The notes beneath the pieces were generated by a model that did not search any database, was not told where the DNA came from, and saw nothing but the letters and a program-made list of their open reading frames with translations. DNA of 64,000 nucleotides from Nyssa sinensis (lineage: Eukaryota; Streptophyta; Magnoliopsida; Cornales; Nyssaceae), in the NCBI GenBank assembly GCA_008638375.1, contig CM018037.1, positions 32,411,076 to 32,475,075 on the forward strand, read 5' to 3'. Positions 1 to 11,599 of the stretch are shown here, in pieces. Position 1 is the first letter of the stretch; every line of letters starts with the position of its first letter. A program made the position numbers and the translations under genes.

Positions 1-768
1 TCCTTCTGCCCACTGGCAGACCCCTCTGGACCCTGCAGATACTGCGAATAATATAAATCGCCATTGGGGTCCGCAATGGTAACTGCATGTTGATAATGAC
101 TGACTCGTCCTTGCTGATGATTCTCGCGGGGACTCGCCCCAGAATTGTTTCTATTATTTCCAGAATGTACAATGTTGCCTTCCTTCATCATTATTTCCCT
201 ACTCGACCCGACTGTCACAAATTAACACCAAATAAGCACGTCAAAACTCAACAATTGTAAAATGAAATACTAAAATTTCTCACTTACCAAATGAGGAAAG
301 GTGTTTCCCATTTCCATTGCCAATTGTATCAGCACTACTGTGTCCACTAGTGTTGTTGCTACTGTTGTTCTTATTGCTATCGTCCACACCAATAAGTCCC
401 TCAACTTCACCATCCCCTTCATCCTCCTCTTCATCATCATCGTCATCATCCTCGTCCCCTTCCGAACCATCACCACTAGGCGTCGTCGACCCCCTTCTGT
501 TTCCATTCCAATTCTGGCTCTCTTGAAGGTCCTGTCGATCGTGGGCGGCGTCGGCGTACATACTTCGCCGGAATTCCGCCCCTTGAGGTTGGAAAAACCT
601 GTTATCCATGAAACCGCTGAGCTCTCGGGTTTTCGGACCAGCGTCGCCGGCGCGGCGTTGCGGTGCAACGCAGTTGAACCGGAGGTTCTCGTCTTGGAAC
701 ACAAGCTGCGAATTTAATCCGTTCTCGAGCCTCTGAGCTGGTACCAAGCCCATCTCTCCAGAGGCCAT
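1..768 (-). CDS. PUB62-like U-box protein, N-terminal exons (gene truncated by window edge)
   Basis: Two exons read on the minus strand. Exon 1 runs 768 to 288 from MASGEMGLV and ends at a GT donor (287-286). Exon 2 starts after an AG at 213-212, at 211, and stays open to position 1; the split codon joins in frame, so the model is well supported although the 3' part is missing. The visible part is hydrophilic, with an acidic run of Asp/Glu near residues 110-122 and Ser/Asn/Gly-rich stretches, then YYSQYLQGPEGSASGQ. From memory this resembles the N-terminal half of plant U-box proteins of the PUB62 type (E3 ubiquitin ligases); the U-box itself would lie off the left edge. An in-frame ATG four codons upstream (780) is possible, but MASGE fits family members better. 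Identity is a recollection; the exon structure is seen directly. Confidence 0.6.
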
Positions 769-785
769 TTCTGGGTGCAATCCAA

Positions 786-794
786 AAACCCTAA
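786..794. promoter_or_regulatory. telo-box in the leader of the PUB62-like gene
   Basis: AAACCCTAA lies about 20 bp upstream of the start codon. Telo-boxes near transcription starts are typical of plant housekeeping and growth-related genes. The region 795-1110 looks like leader and proximal promoter; short ORFs in it are not convincing. Confidence 0.45.
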
Positions 795-1110
795 TATTTT
801 TACAACACGATCCGAGAGAAACTGCAACGTGAAATCAGTGAATTGAGTTATAGAGAAAGCAAAGTAGACCAAATTGATCGGAGGGCTCGCCCCATTTCTA
901 ATCATTAGAGGGGTTTTACATGGGGGTGGCTTGAGGGAGAGAAATTAGGGTTAGAAAGAGCGATTAACTGAGTCCTTTTCACTTCATTTGTTGCGTAATT
1001 CGACTGCGATGAGGAATGACGTCGTGAGAGGAGGCAGCCATTGTTCCTTAGGCTTCCTGGGTTGCGTTTTAGGGAGAGAATAGATTCACGACAATTGGAC
1101 ATGATACGGC

Positions 1111-1757
1111 GTCGTATTTGTGACTGAGTGTCTTTCGCACATGGTATGAGAAATTATCCGCAGTGTTCGTGCGCAATACAAGTCTCCAACTCTGGCCTAC
1201 CGTACAAGAGAAGAGAGATGACTTAAAAGTCAAAGAGTAGATGTAGGAAATGGACCAGTGTCTGTTTTGTCCTATTTTTAAAAATAAATAAATTTTTATT
1301 TTTACTTTTTTCCTTACATAATTGAACTATTGTATTTATTTATTTATTTTTCTCTAATTTATTTTTCTTAACCAATATGAGAATGAGAACATTACACTGT
1401 TTTTTATCTAGTCACGTATTATGTCCGCATGGCATGGCTTGCTGTTTATGTCATTGGCATATCAAGCTTAGCTTATGCCATGCTTTAAGTCATGCATCAC
1501 CAGACAATTAACTGAGTTTCATTGAGTCAGCCACATACACTTAATCAACCACCGAGTCAAACCTTACGCACCACCCAATCTCTATAAAACATCAACTTAG
1601 CCACACCAACGAGACCCAGGACCGAGCAAGCCTTGAAGTTGGAATTGAAGGGGAAGGGGAGCTCACCACTCCTGTATATGATAAACCCAAAATTTCTAAT
1701 TTGGCAAGAGCAAACATCACTTGTTTCTTTGGCCATGCTACTAACTCTAATGCCATC
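1111..1757. other. intergenic DNA upstream of the PUB62-like gene
   Basis: AT-rich sequence with a few T/A homopolymers around 1270-1380. I see no gene and no repeat with clear ends. Confidence 0.5.
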
Positions 1758-3094
1758 AATGTTTTAAAAATCAGACTGTTGAATAAATTATAAAAAAAAT
1801 CTAATCATGATTTATCGATTCAACTCTTAGGTCAATCAAAATTAAATCGTAATATAGTTACATATATTTATTAATAATTTTAACAATATATAAAATATAA
1901 AAAATTAAAATTAAAAATTATATAAAATTTATTACCACCTTACTAAATTTAAAAATATATAAAACTTAACAATATTCAAAATAATATAATAATATCATAA
2001 ATATTGTATTAAAACAATATTTTAAACATAAAAATATGATTTAAATTATTTAAAGAAACTAGTTTCAATTCTCGTCATTTATACGATCTCAAACTCATAA
2101 CAATATATAATGAATTTTAAATGACAAAATAATTTTTTTCATCTTTATTATATTGAGTTTTTAAAATTGTCATGAATTTATCATTTTAAAATAAGCCACT
2201 ACTGGCGTTTCCAAAAAAGTCCCGCATCAAAAGTAAACCAGAATTATAAAAATTGTGTCCTAATAAAAGTACAAACTTTGTTTGAAATTCATTTATCTCA
2301 TTGTCCCACATCGATGAGAAGTGAAAAATATATGAATTGTAACTCTATAAAAAGAGGTCCAGCAGTGAAAGCACTATGCCCTGGCCCACTAAACCAGATG
2401 AAATTGTAAAGATTAAGGTAAAGAGTTCAAAAGAATAAAGACGGTTCAAATTTTACTTTAAGACTGATTGTCTTGGTTTAGTGGACCTCTGGTTTCTTTG
2501 AACTTAAAACTTTTATCAAAATATTTATTTTTATGAGTTTTGTGATTATTGTATTTGTTAAATATTATATTATAGTTATATGATAATATAATATTTAATT
2601 AATATAATATTATTAATTTATGAAAATAAATATTTTTAATAAAATATAAAAATAAGATTAGTATTATTTTTTTTTGAATTGTTGGAGGTTTAATTATTTC
2701 GACGGTCTAGTCTCTATTTTTTCAAAATATAGCCTTTTTTTTTAAATAAGGATTTGAACTTGGACTGACAATTCTAGTTTTGTCAAAATATAATATTTTT
2801 TGAATGATTTTTGAATAAAAGTGGTTTTGCGTATAACGATTTTTTTTTTTTTTTTTGAATAAAAGTGGTTTACAAGTGAGAATGGATTGAAACTTGGACT
2901 TAGATTGGTGATGGTTTAATCAATTCAATTTTGGTTGATTTTTTTCAAAATATAATATTTTTGAATAAAAGTGGTTTACGAATGGAAACAAATTGAAACT
3001 TGGACCGATCAACGGTTTAATTAATTCGACTCTGGTTGATCCGATCAAATTTTTAAACCATTGAGCGATCCGATCAAATTTTTAAAACATTGAG
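1758..3094. repeat. large AT-rich element with inverted ends
   Basis: CAATGTTTTAAAAAT at 1758 reappears as its reverse complement at the right end (ATTTTTAAAACATTG near 3080-3094). The right end is partly doubled: a phrase of the form CCGATCAAATTTTTAAA..CATTGAGCG occurs twice at about 3040-3097. Internally GAATAAAAGTGGTTT occurs three times (2814, 2857, 2965) and AAACTTGGAC recurs. No transposase is visible and I could not find a convincing target-site duplication, so the class is open. Confidence 0.4.
2303..2520 (+). ncRNA. possible snRNA-type transcription unit with hairpin (speculative)
   Basis: GTCCCACATCG at 2303-2313 matches the plant snRNA upstream sequence element (RTCCCACATCG). A TATA box (TATAAAAA, 2346-2353) follows after 32 bp, a spacing closer to the Pol II than the Pol III class of plant snRNA genes. 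Downstream, CACTAAACCA (about 2387) pairs with TGGTTTAGTG (about 2475), and the flanking bases extend the stem imperfectly. It is not a recognisable U1, U2, U3, U4, U5, U6 or 7SL sequence. The same element also occurs in some plant LTRs, so this could be part of a repeat. Confidence 0.2.
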
Positions 3095-3214
3095 CGTGAA
3101 GAGTCCACACTCCCCTAAGTATGTTGAACTTGTATTCCTAGTTCTAAAATGAGGAAACATGCCTCTGTACACCTTTGCCCACAAGCCTCAACATTGGCAT
3201 CATTGTTTTATTAT

Positions 3215-3735
3215 ATACAACTCGAACATGACGCGAAATTAACGGGTTTGAGTTTAATATAAATGTATTTGAGTCATAAACAGGTTGACACGTATAACAC
3301 GATTAATAAATAGGTCGTGTTTAGGTTTTACTAGTGTCAATCTATTTAATACGACTTAACACGTTTAATTATAAAATATATTATAAGTTAAAGTAATTCA
3401 TCTTATATCAAATATTTATCAAGATTTTGAGATTTTTTATTTATAAAAGAGGTTTCTACTTTGATTTGGCTCATATCTAAAGTTACTAAACTTAAAAATT
3501 ATCTATACATATTAAAAGATAGGTAAATTTTTTATTTAAAAAATAAAAAAAAAAATTAAAATAAACGGTTAAGTGTGTCGACACGTGTAACCTGTTTAAT
3601 AAATGGGTTGGGTTTGGGATTTGAAACTTGATACGATTAGTTACTAGTATCGGGTTAAAGTTCACACATATTTTCGACTATATATACCTTGACATGAACC
3701 AAACACAACACGATAACACGAATTGACACCCCTAC
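3215..3735. repeat. degraded hAT-type non-autonomous element (GGGTGTCAA end family)
   Basis: The interior carries the 'cacgacacgataacacg' style wording also seen in the well-bounded element at 19713-20350, and the right end AATTGACACCCCTA (3722-3735) matches the end of that element. The left terminal repeat is missing or unrecognisable, so this looks like a left-truncated relative. Confidence 0.5.
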
Positions 3736-4217
3736 TGTTGAGTATCCAAATAAGAAATATCATTTTCTTTGTGTTTCTCTTTTGAATATTCAAATAAGGT
3801 AAGAATAATCCTTTTTTTTTCTTTTATTTTAAATTATGTATGCTCTATTCTTTTTCTTCTCAAAAACTTTCAAACAAACTTTAATAATTCATTTAGATAA
3901 AGTGTTTAATAAATGGTTTGAATTTAAGTTTTGAAACTTGACACGATTAGTTAATAGTGTCGGGTTAGGATTCACACTTATTTTTGAATATGTATACTTT
4001 GACACGACCCAAACATGACACGATAACACGAATTGACACTCCTACTGTTGAGTATCTAAATAAGAAATATCATTTTCTTTGTGTTTCTCTTTTGAATATT
4101 CAAATAAGGTGAGAATAATCTCTTTTTTTTTTTCCTTCTATTTTAAATTATGTATGCTCCGTTCTTTTTCTTCTCAAAAACTCTCAAACGAAGTGTAACA
4201 ATTCATTTAGATAAAGT
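3593..4217. repeat. direct tandem duplication, two units of about 312 bp
   Basis: Unit 1 (3593-3902) and unit 2 (3903-4217) are adjacent and similar throughout: both begin TGTTTAATAAATGG, contain CACGATAACACGAATTGACAC and GAATATTCAAATAAGGT, and end TTCATTTAGATAAAGTG. Each unit carries the right end of the hAT-type element described at 3215-3735, so the duplication came after that insertion. Confidence 0.75.
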
Positions 4218-7093
4218 GGTTTGAAGAAAGAATAAAAGATTTGGATAGAGTGATACCAAAATCTTTTATTTGGATTTTTAAGGAGATAAACTAGAAGACT
4301 TAAGTTGATATGAGAGAGATTGGACCATTAGACTTCCACTTATCCACTCAGTTCAAAAGTTAACACACTTGGGAGTAAAAGAAACTTTGCCTAATGAATT
4401 TATTTAAAACATCAAATATGTTCTTTAATGTATGAATTTTTGTTTTTAATGAAAAATGATAAATTTATCAAATAATATGTATACACTTTTCTTTTTCTTC
4501 TCCTTTTTTTCTTTTTCTCTTCTAATTTAAAATATCCCTCTGTCTTTTTTCTTTTTAATCTAAAACTTTCAAAAGGAAATTTGTAAAGTGTGGGCTGTAT
4601 TTTCATAAATATTGAGAATTTAGCTTTTTAAGGGTTGGAGTATTTTTTGAGAAGGTCACCAAGAATCCATAGAAATTGACAATGTATGAATCAAAGTTAC
4701 ATAAAATTAGTCATGAAATTATGACACTTTAAGCATAGTGATTTTTTTAATGACAAAGGAAGAAATGCATTTAGATTCTTGTTGGGCTTGGCTCCTACAT
4801 TAGATGCTCAAATGTGGTTGTGAGCACCACTCAAAAATTTTCCTTTGTAAAAATTTACCCAATTACAGAATAATCATCTAAGAACTTCCTAACAAACGAC
4901 CCTTAATGTACATGGTTAAAGAAGAATCGCCAGTTCATTTTATAGCAATCCAATGAGAAAAACAATTACAATCTGTAAAAATTGATACAAGTAAATATGA
5001 CTTCAAAAGAAAACTAAAGATTATATAACTTTAGGTCCTAAATACAATCTATGTACGAAAAATGAGTTACAACTCGATAATGAAAGGTTTACAAGACACT
5101 GATTAAACAAATACAACCAAAAATAATCCTTAGTTCGAGGGTTAAGATACAAAATGGGAGGATGTAAGGCACCTGTTTCACCTAATCCAAATGGATTAGA
5201 CTCAGGTGTCTAAGCAAGGCAATTTTATGCAAGGCATATATGACATGAACAAATATATAAAGAAACAATGTCATAAAGGCTAATTGTGAAATAGAGACCA
5301 AAAGCGATAAATAAAGAAAACATAAAAACGGGAAAGGGATTTTGGATTTGGGCCCGTAAGTTTCCTATACATCCACAAAGATTATAGAATCAAAGTCAGT
5401 ATAGTTCTTCTTATTCACTTATTTCTATCAACAGTAATAATAGTTGATGAACAAGGTTTCCATTTTATGTTTCATATACCTTGTAAGAAGGGCTCCAAGT
5501 ATGGAAAGAATCTAGCCCTAAGAAGATCAAGATCAAGAACGAAGTTTGAAATCCATTTTTTTATGAAAAGATAAACATTTCCAAGAAAATATGGTTTTCA
5601 ATAAGGTTTTGAGAACAAAATCAAGATTTATAAGGATTAATCAAGAAAACCAAGATTGAAGAGAGATTTTGAGAAAATCTACCCATAAAGCCTATGAAAC
5701 ATATAAGCAGTTGGGTAAGAGTCTTTGCTTGACAAGTGGATTTTTCTTCAGAAGTAGTGCCATAGATCCTCTTGGAGGTTATGAGGTCCTTGTTGGATGG
5801 AGCATGGAAGCATCCAAGATGGAATACGTATAGAAACTATGAGTTGCAAGAAAGTATGAAAATATGTGACATATGGAGAGTATATAATCTACGTAAGAGA
5901 ATTCAAGCCAGAAAAAGAAGGATCCTCAAAAAGGTTGTTAGAAGGTCTATTCATAAGCCTTAAAAGATAGAACTGATCCCAATGCTCCATGTTATTCTCA
6001 AGAGTGAAGGGTTGGGATTGATTATTGAATGTCAATTATTAAATAAAGTAAATATATATAATAATTATTCTAAATATTATCCTAAAATATAAAATAAAAT
6101 AATTGACCAATGGAAAGAAGTCTACTAACATCAACTAATAAACATCAAGATTATCTTATGATTATCTTGATTATTATCCTAATCACTAGATAAATGATGA
6201 ATTATCCTATCTAATTATCTAAGTAGAAAATAAGAAAAATTAAAATGATGTGGACTAATCATGTATTTTGTCTACAAATCATGAATTAACTAAAATAAAT
6301 ATGACAGTTAATCAACCAATAAGAAAGATGATAACACCTAAATTGTCCTAAAATGTATAAAGATAAATTCTAAAATAATTATCATACATGACTACTATAG
6401 AATGTTCTCAAATTAGTGAGAAAATACCAAATTACTCTTAAATGGCTTAAATTAACCAAATACTTCAAATGGGATAAAATGACATGAAAATAACGAAAAT
6501 ACCTTCAAATGACCAAAATAGCCTCTTCAGAGTAGGTGAAGTTAAAAAATTACCAAAATACTTTCGAAAAGACAAAATGGTGCCAAATATGTCATTAATA
6601 GTATTAAAGTTTCAATTATTTTTTTATATGATTAAAATACATTTATATGTTACACTAAACATCCTAATTTTTCTAGAGATCGCATGGAAAGTTCCTATAA
6701 TTATTAATTTTTACAGGAGATGTTAGTGTAATTATTTTTTAAGATACAATAATAAATTCATACTTCCTTTAACATGTGTAAATTGTAATGGTTAAATGTT
6801 GTAGAAAAATTAGTCTAATTATTCTTATAAAAAAAAATAGATGAGATGTTAGGGACATTTAAACAACCCAAACAACTCGAAAAAAATTTAGTGGAACGGT
6901 AGCAACGTGCTACTACCATTGTGATTTGTTATGTTGTGGGACTCACGTCCTACTAAACTTTTTTCCTAATAATTCAGTAGTGGTAAGCTGTATATGGTAG
7001 TAAATAAGTACTCGTTTGAACGAGTTGAAAAAAAAAATGTGATTTGAATTAAGTTACGATTTGAATAAGTAATTGTTTGAGTTAAATTATTTA
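4218..7093. other. intergenic AT-rich DNA
   Basis: No gene supported. The longer ORFs here (for example at 5772 and 6484) lack recognisable domains, splice signals or coding character and look like chance openings in AT-rich DNA. Confidence 0.5.
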
Positions 7094-7574
7094 CAGTTCG
7101 TTTGAATAAGTAGGAGGGAAAGGAAAAGAAAGTTTTAGTTATGAGAGAAAGGAATGGAGAGGAGAGGAGAGAGTAATCAATCATTTATGTTTGGATAACT
7201 AATGAAAGGAAATGAGAGGAAAAACTAATATAATCATTTCATCTTGTTTGAGAATGATAAAGGAGAGAAAAGAAAGGAAGTAATTTTATATTATTATGTT
7301 ATTATACCATTTAGATACCTTAGGATAGAGGTGTCATTTTCATTTTGACTTTTATAATTTTAAGGGTAATATTAGGTATTATTAAAAATTCATTAAATCT
7401 TTCTTTTCTATCCCTCCATTTTCGCCCACTTTTGGAGGGCTAACAAAATTGGTGAAATATGGGTTAAGCTCTCCCTCCCTCTCTTTCCTAATTTTTAAAA
7501 CAAACATGATATAAGCTCTATTTCCTTCTGCTTCCCTTCCCTTTCTTTCCAATTTCTTCCATCCAAACATAGTG
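7094..7574. repeat. dispersed MITE-like repeat, copy A
   Basis: Starts CAGTTCGTTTGAATAAG and ends CATCCAAACATAGTG; the ends are imperfect inverted repeats (CAGTTCGTTTG against CACTATGTTTG). It is collinear with 56416-56870, sharing TATGTTTGGATAACTAATGA, CACTTTTGGAGGG and GGGTTAAGCTCTCCCTC. About 480 bp, non-coding, and rich in purines on one side and pyrimidines on the other. No clean target-site duplication found. Confidence 0.65.
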
Positions 7575-7937
7575 TTTGATACGTGCTTAAATGATATTAT
7601 GATGTTTGGATTAAATATTAATAAATGTCATTAAATTATTTTAAAAAAAAAAGTTATAATGAGACTAATTTTTGAAAAATATTGGCCCTGGTTGGATAGA
7701 AACTTGAAATGAGTTTCAGAAATCACTTTTTCCAAAAAAGCGTTTGGATACATATGTATCCAAGTTATTTTCAAACCACTTTTCAACTTTTTCCTATGCC
7801 ATATCAGAAAAAATCTTCCAATAGTCTCATTCCAACTTTTTCAACTTTTTATCATATCTCCCATTCTCACCTACCGACAGTCTCATCCAACGCTCAGCTA
7901 TTCACATAGAATCATTTGGATCGTTTCCGTTGAACAC

Positions 7938-7960
7938 CCACCGACTCATTCATGACTTGA

Positions 7961-8014
<54 letters not shown>

Positions 8015-8347
8015 CCAGCGATAATCAACACCATCAATCCCTTACATCGCCACATTTCTATCACCCACCGACTCATTCTCTCTGCCTCTTGTTTGCGTTT
8101 TCCATCGATTTCTTGGCCCGATTTGAAGATCTCGTTCAACTTGGTCTTCACTGGTTTTGCGCAATGTCCGGTATTACGATTTGAAGATCTGTTCCACCTT
8201 GAACTCTCTCACCCACCGACAAAGCCCGTACGCATTTTATCTCTCAGTTTCAGTTTATAGATTTGAAGATCTCGTTCCAAGATCTAAAGTGGTAGTGCGC
8301 AATTCCTTTTATCCGAGATCTAGATCTCGTTCCACCTTTTTCTCTTT
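7938..8347 (+). repeat. repetitive 5' leader of the Harbinger element, with (TC)n
   Basis: CCACCGACTCATTC occurs at 7938 and 8065, and ATTTGAAGATCT begins at 8121, 8179 and 8261, often followed by CGTTC. A TC dinucleotide run spans about 7967-8011. These look like diverged internal duplications in non-coding leader sequence rather than coding DNA. Confidence 0.6.
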
Positions 8348-9104
8348 CACTCACTGACGAAGCTCCTAGTGATCTTCACATCTCTGATGCTAACAAAAGG
8401 CCAAAAAAGAAAGCAAGCAAAAGCTATAGATGATATCGAGCATAGCTACACCGACGAGAACCAAGTCCCAGTACCACCATCACCGTTCAAGAAGGTATGA
8501 AAACCCCTGATCTATTTTTTTTTTCCAGTATGAACTGTCGTAACCCCTGTCATTCATATATCATTCAATATGGAATATATATAAATCTTATTACATGTTT
8601 TGCAAAGTTCGATTCAAAGGGGTGATTGGGAAAGGCTGAAATTTGAATCACTCTCTTTTTTTTTTTTTTGCTTCTTGTTTTTACCATAACATAATTCCAT
8701 GATTTTTCTTGTTTTCCTGTACATATGGGCTTCAGTGCCAAACTTTTTACTTCCACACAAATGTGTGAATAATTTTTTTTTCTTTGTAGATTATCACTAC
8801 ATTATTATCTATTTTGGTTTTTTTTTTTGGGTTGATATATTCTGTCATTCCATGAATTTTTTATATCAATAATATATGACCACACTTGCATGAGTTCTTA
8901 GGCTAAGCTTATACATGAGAGGATTTCAAGTAGAAAAACTTCAGTGATTGACATATTGGGTGAAACAAGTTTGTAGAATCCGAAGATTTTTTTTTTTTAT
9001 TACTTTGGGAATTGCAATAATTGACTGTGTTTGACTGAACTATAATGTATAATTATTGCTTTGTATACACAAATTATCTTCACCAATTACCACAATTGCT
9101 TTAG

Positions 9105-10108
9105 ATGTCGAAACAATTCGATGAATTTGAAGATTCTGTGAACTGGCCTCCAAGGGTGGAGGAAGCATTTATAAGAATGATAGTAGATGAGGTTCAGAAG
9201 AACCCTGTATAGACCAATAGTTTTAATAACCGTGTGTGGCAGAAGGTAGATGAACAACTTTTTAATTTGTTTGGGAAGCGGTACACGGTGCAAAAATTGA
9301 AAACAAAGTATAGTTGGCTTAAAATGAAATATCGGGAGTTCAAAACACTGTTGGGGCCAAACGTTTCTGGATTCGGTTGGGATCCTGAAACAAACACGGT
9401 CACTGCCACTGAAGACGTATGGCAGAAACATCTTTAGGTATCTACTGCAACCTAATTTTCATACTTGTAAAAGTAATTTTTTCTAGGTCCAAAGTTTGTA
9501 GATATGTTGGTTAACATGTTGTCATTTCACATATGTAGACTTATCCTAAATCACGTCAATTTCGACGCAAAGGATGTGAACATTATAATTTACTGTGTAT
9601 AATTTTCAACAATACCAACGCAAGTGGGTCTTTAGCCAGGTCATCATCCTAGTTGCCACCAAATTCAGATGAGGAGAAGGATTTAAAGGAGGAATTTATG
9701 GGTGGTGCGGCTCACGACATTCATAATACCGGTATGCCTAGATGACTCTCTAGTTGGCTGAAAAACGTGTTTCCAGTAGTGGTAAACGTGCTACTAGTGG
9801 GCAATCAAGTGGTAGAGCTAGTAAATGTAGTAAGGTGTCCAGTATGGACATCGCATTAGAAGTATTTACAGATTTTGCTAATGCCCGCAAGAAAGCAAAT
9901 AGAAGGCAATACCACTGCTGTTGAAGCTTCCTCCAACTTAAAGGATCGGTACTCAATTCAAGCTTGTATGGATGCATTGAATAGTTTTGAAGATTTGGAG
10001 TATGATCAGTATATGAAGGCAACAAAGTCTTTCTCCGATGGCGACTGGCGGGTCATGTTCATAGAAATGCGAGCATCCATGAAGCTGAAACGGGTTCAGA
10101 GTTTGTAG
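9105..10108 (+). pseudogene. Harbinger Myb/SANT-like DNA-binding protein, disrupted
   Basis: Opens with MSKQFDEFEDSVNWP and, after an in-frame TAG at 9210-9212, continues in the same frame through WQKVDEQLFNLFGKRYTVQ and LKMKYREFKTLLG to VWQKHL, the Myb/SANT-like (Myb_DNA-bind_3) module carried by PIF/Harbinger elements. A likely intron (about 9438-9538) precedes sequence reading YPKSRQFRRKGCEHYNLL. The conserved tail (SIQACMDALNSFEDLEYD..., 9950-10108) is in another frame, with several stops between. The protein would help the transposase enter the nucleus or bind DNA; this copy cannot make it whole. Confidence 0.75.
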
Positions 10109-11599
10109 GGAGAGTAATGGACACAATAACTTATTTTATTATTTGTATAACTTTGTACTGATAATTTTTTCAAACCCTGTAGTTTACGCACTGGTATTCG
10201 TGTGGCTTTAAGTTAATTTGCATTGAATAGTTTAAATCATGTCTGTTATCATATTATTTGTGCCTTTTATCTTACCTTTTTATTATGTTACCAACTTCAT
10301 TTTTATTCTCTACAGGATTGCTAATTAGGAGAATACAACAAATTTAAAAAATTTTCCCTTTACTTATCTCAGGCGTTGTAAGTATATATATATTTTTTTA
10401 ATGACAGTTATTTTTTCTGCTCATTTTTGTTCTTCCATTTTCTGCACCTCAAACTTTGCTTTAGTAATTCTAGTATAGCATACGATACAAAATTTAGTAT
10501 ACAGCAGCAAACTCCACTTTGCTGAAATTTGACTCAAAGTTATAGGTAGTGTGTGTTAAAGATATTTGATACTGTGATGAGATTGGGCATTGGTTTACTA
10601 TGCCAATTAGCTTGTGGAAGGCCCAAGCATCTAATTAACTTTTTTGATTTTTCAACTATATATTATAGTTACAAATAAATAGATAGTATATATATTTTTA
10701 TATATGATTAGAGAAAATTACAAACATCATCTTCTCAGTTTCATCACCAAACATGTTCCGTTCATAGTAATGACTGTAAGCAAAGCAGTGATAATGTTGC
10801 CTATAGTAGCAAACTTAGAAATCATACAAGGAATTTTAGCAATGAGCTATACTAGTCTTGTGAAGAAACTGATTTTGCACAAAATAAATGTAGTAATATT
10901 ACCCTGGCAACAATGCATTTGTTCTGCTGCAGGGGAGAAAAGTAGGAGAAAACATTTGGTAGCTTGATACTAAATACACTAGTGCAGGATGGAAAACAAT
11001 GCTTTGTGTCACCATATTCAAGCCTTTCCCCCCTTCTCTTAGTTTTGAAATGCTTTAAATGTAAAATATGTAGTTCAAATAAATAATGTAAACCACCTTA
11101 AACATAGAGGATTTTCAATTTGTTTAGCCACTTACTTTGCAAACCACCAGTTTGTTGAGCATATGACAAAACACTGTGTATTACAATAAGAACAATATAA
11201 TCTCAAATCAAATAATTAACTGACTTTATAATTAATGACTAAATCATAAATTACTTATAAATAGAAAAGATAAATGATAATAAATTAATAAATAAAGAAC
11301 AAAAATGTAAATTAGATAAAATTATAAATTAAATACGATAAAAAAATAAAAAAGATAAATAATAAAAGAATAATAATTAAAGAATAAAAACTTACATATG
11401 TGAACTATTTTATAAATTATTTTCATGTACATTTCATAAATAATAAAAGAATAATAATTAACCTTTTTACTGTCTTTTATATGTTATATTATTAAATATG
11501 TTATAAATGCTTATATAAAATGAATAAATTAACAGATTTATGAAAATCTTGAGTCCTCAGGATGTGAACATTTGTTTTTCTCTAACTATATATTTAATG

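Noticed and set aside
301..717. A plus-strand ORF of 138 codons.
   Set aside because: Antisense shadow of the PUB62-like exon 1, whose minus-strand frame is supported by splice continuity.
7930..8357. ORFs with Ser/Leu repeats near the (TC)n tract.
   Set aside because: They are produced by the microsatellite and lie in the Harbinger leader; no conserved protein is present.
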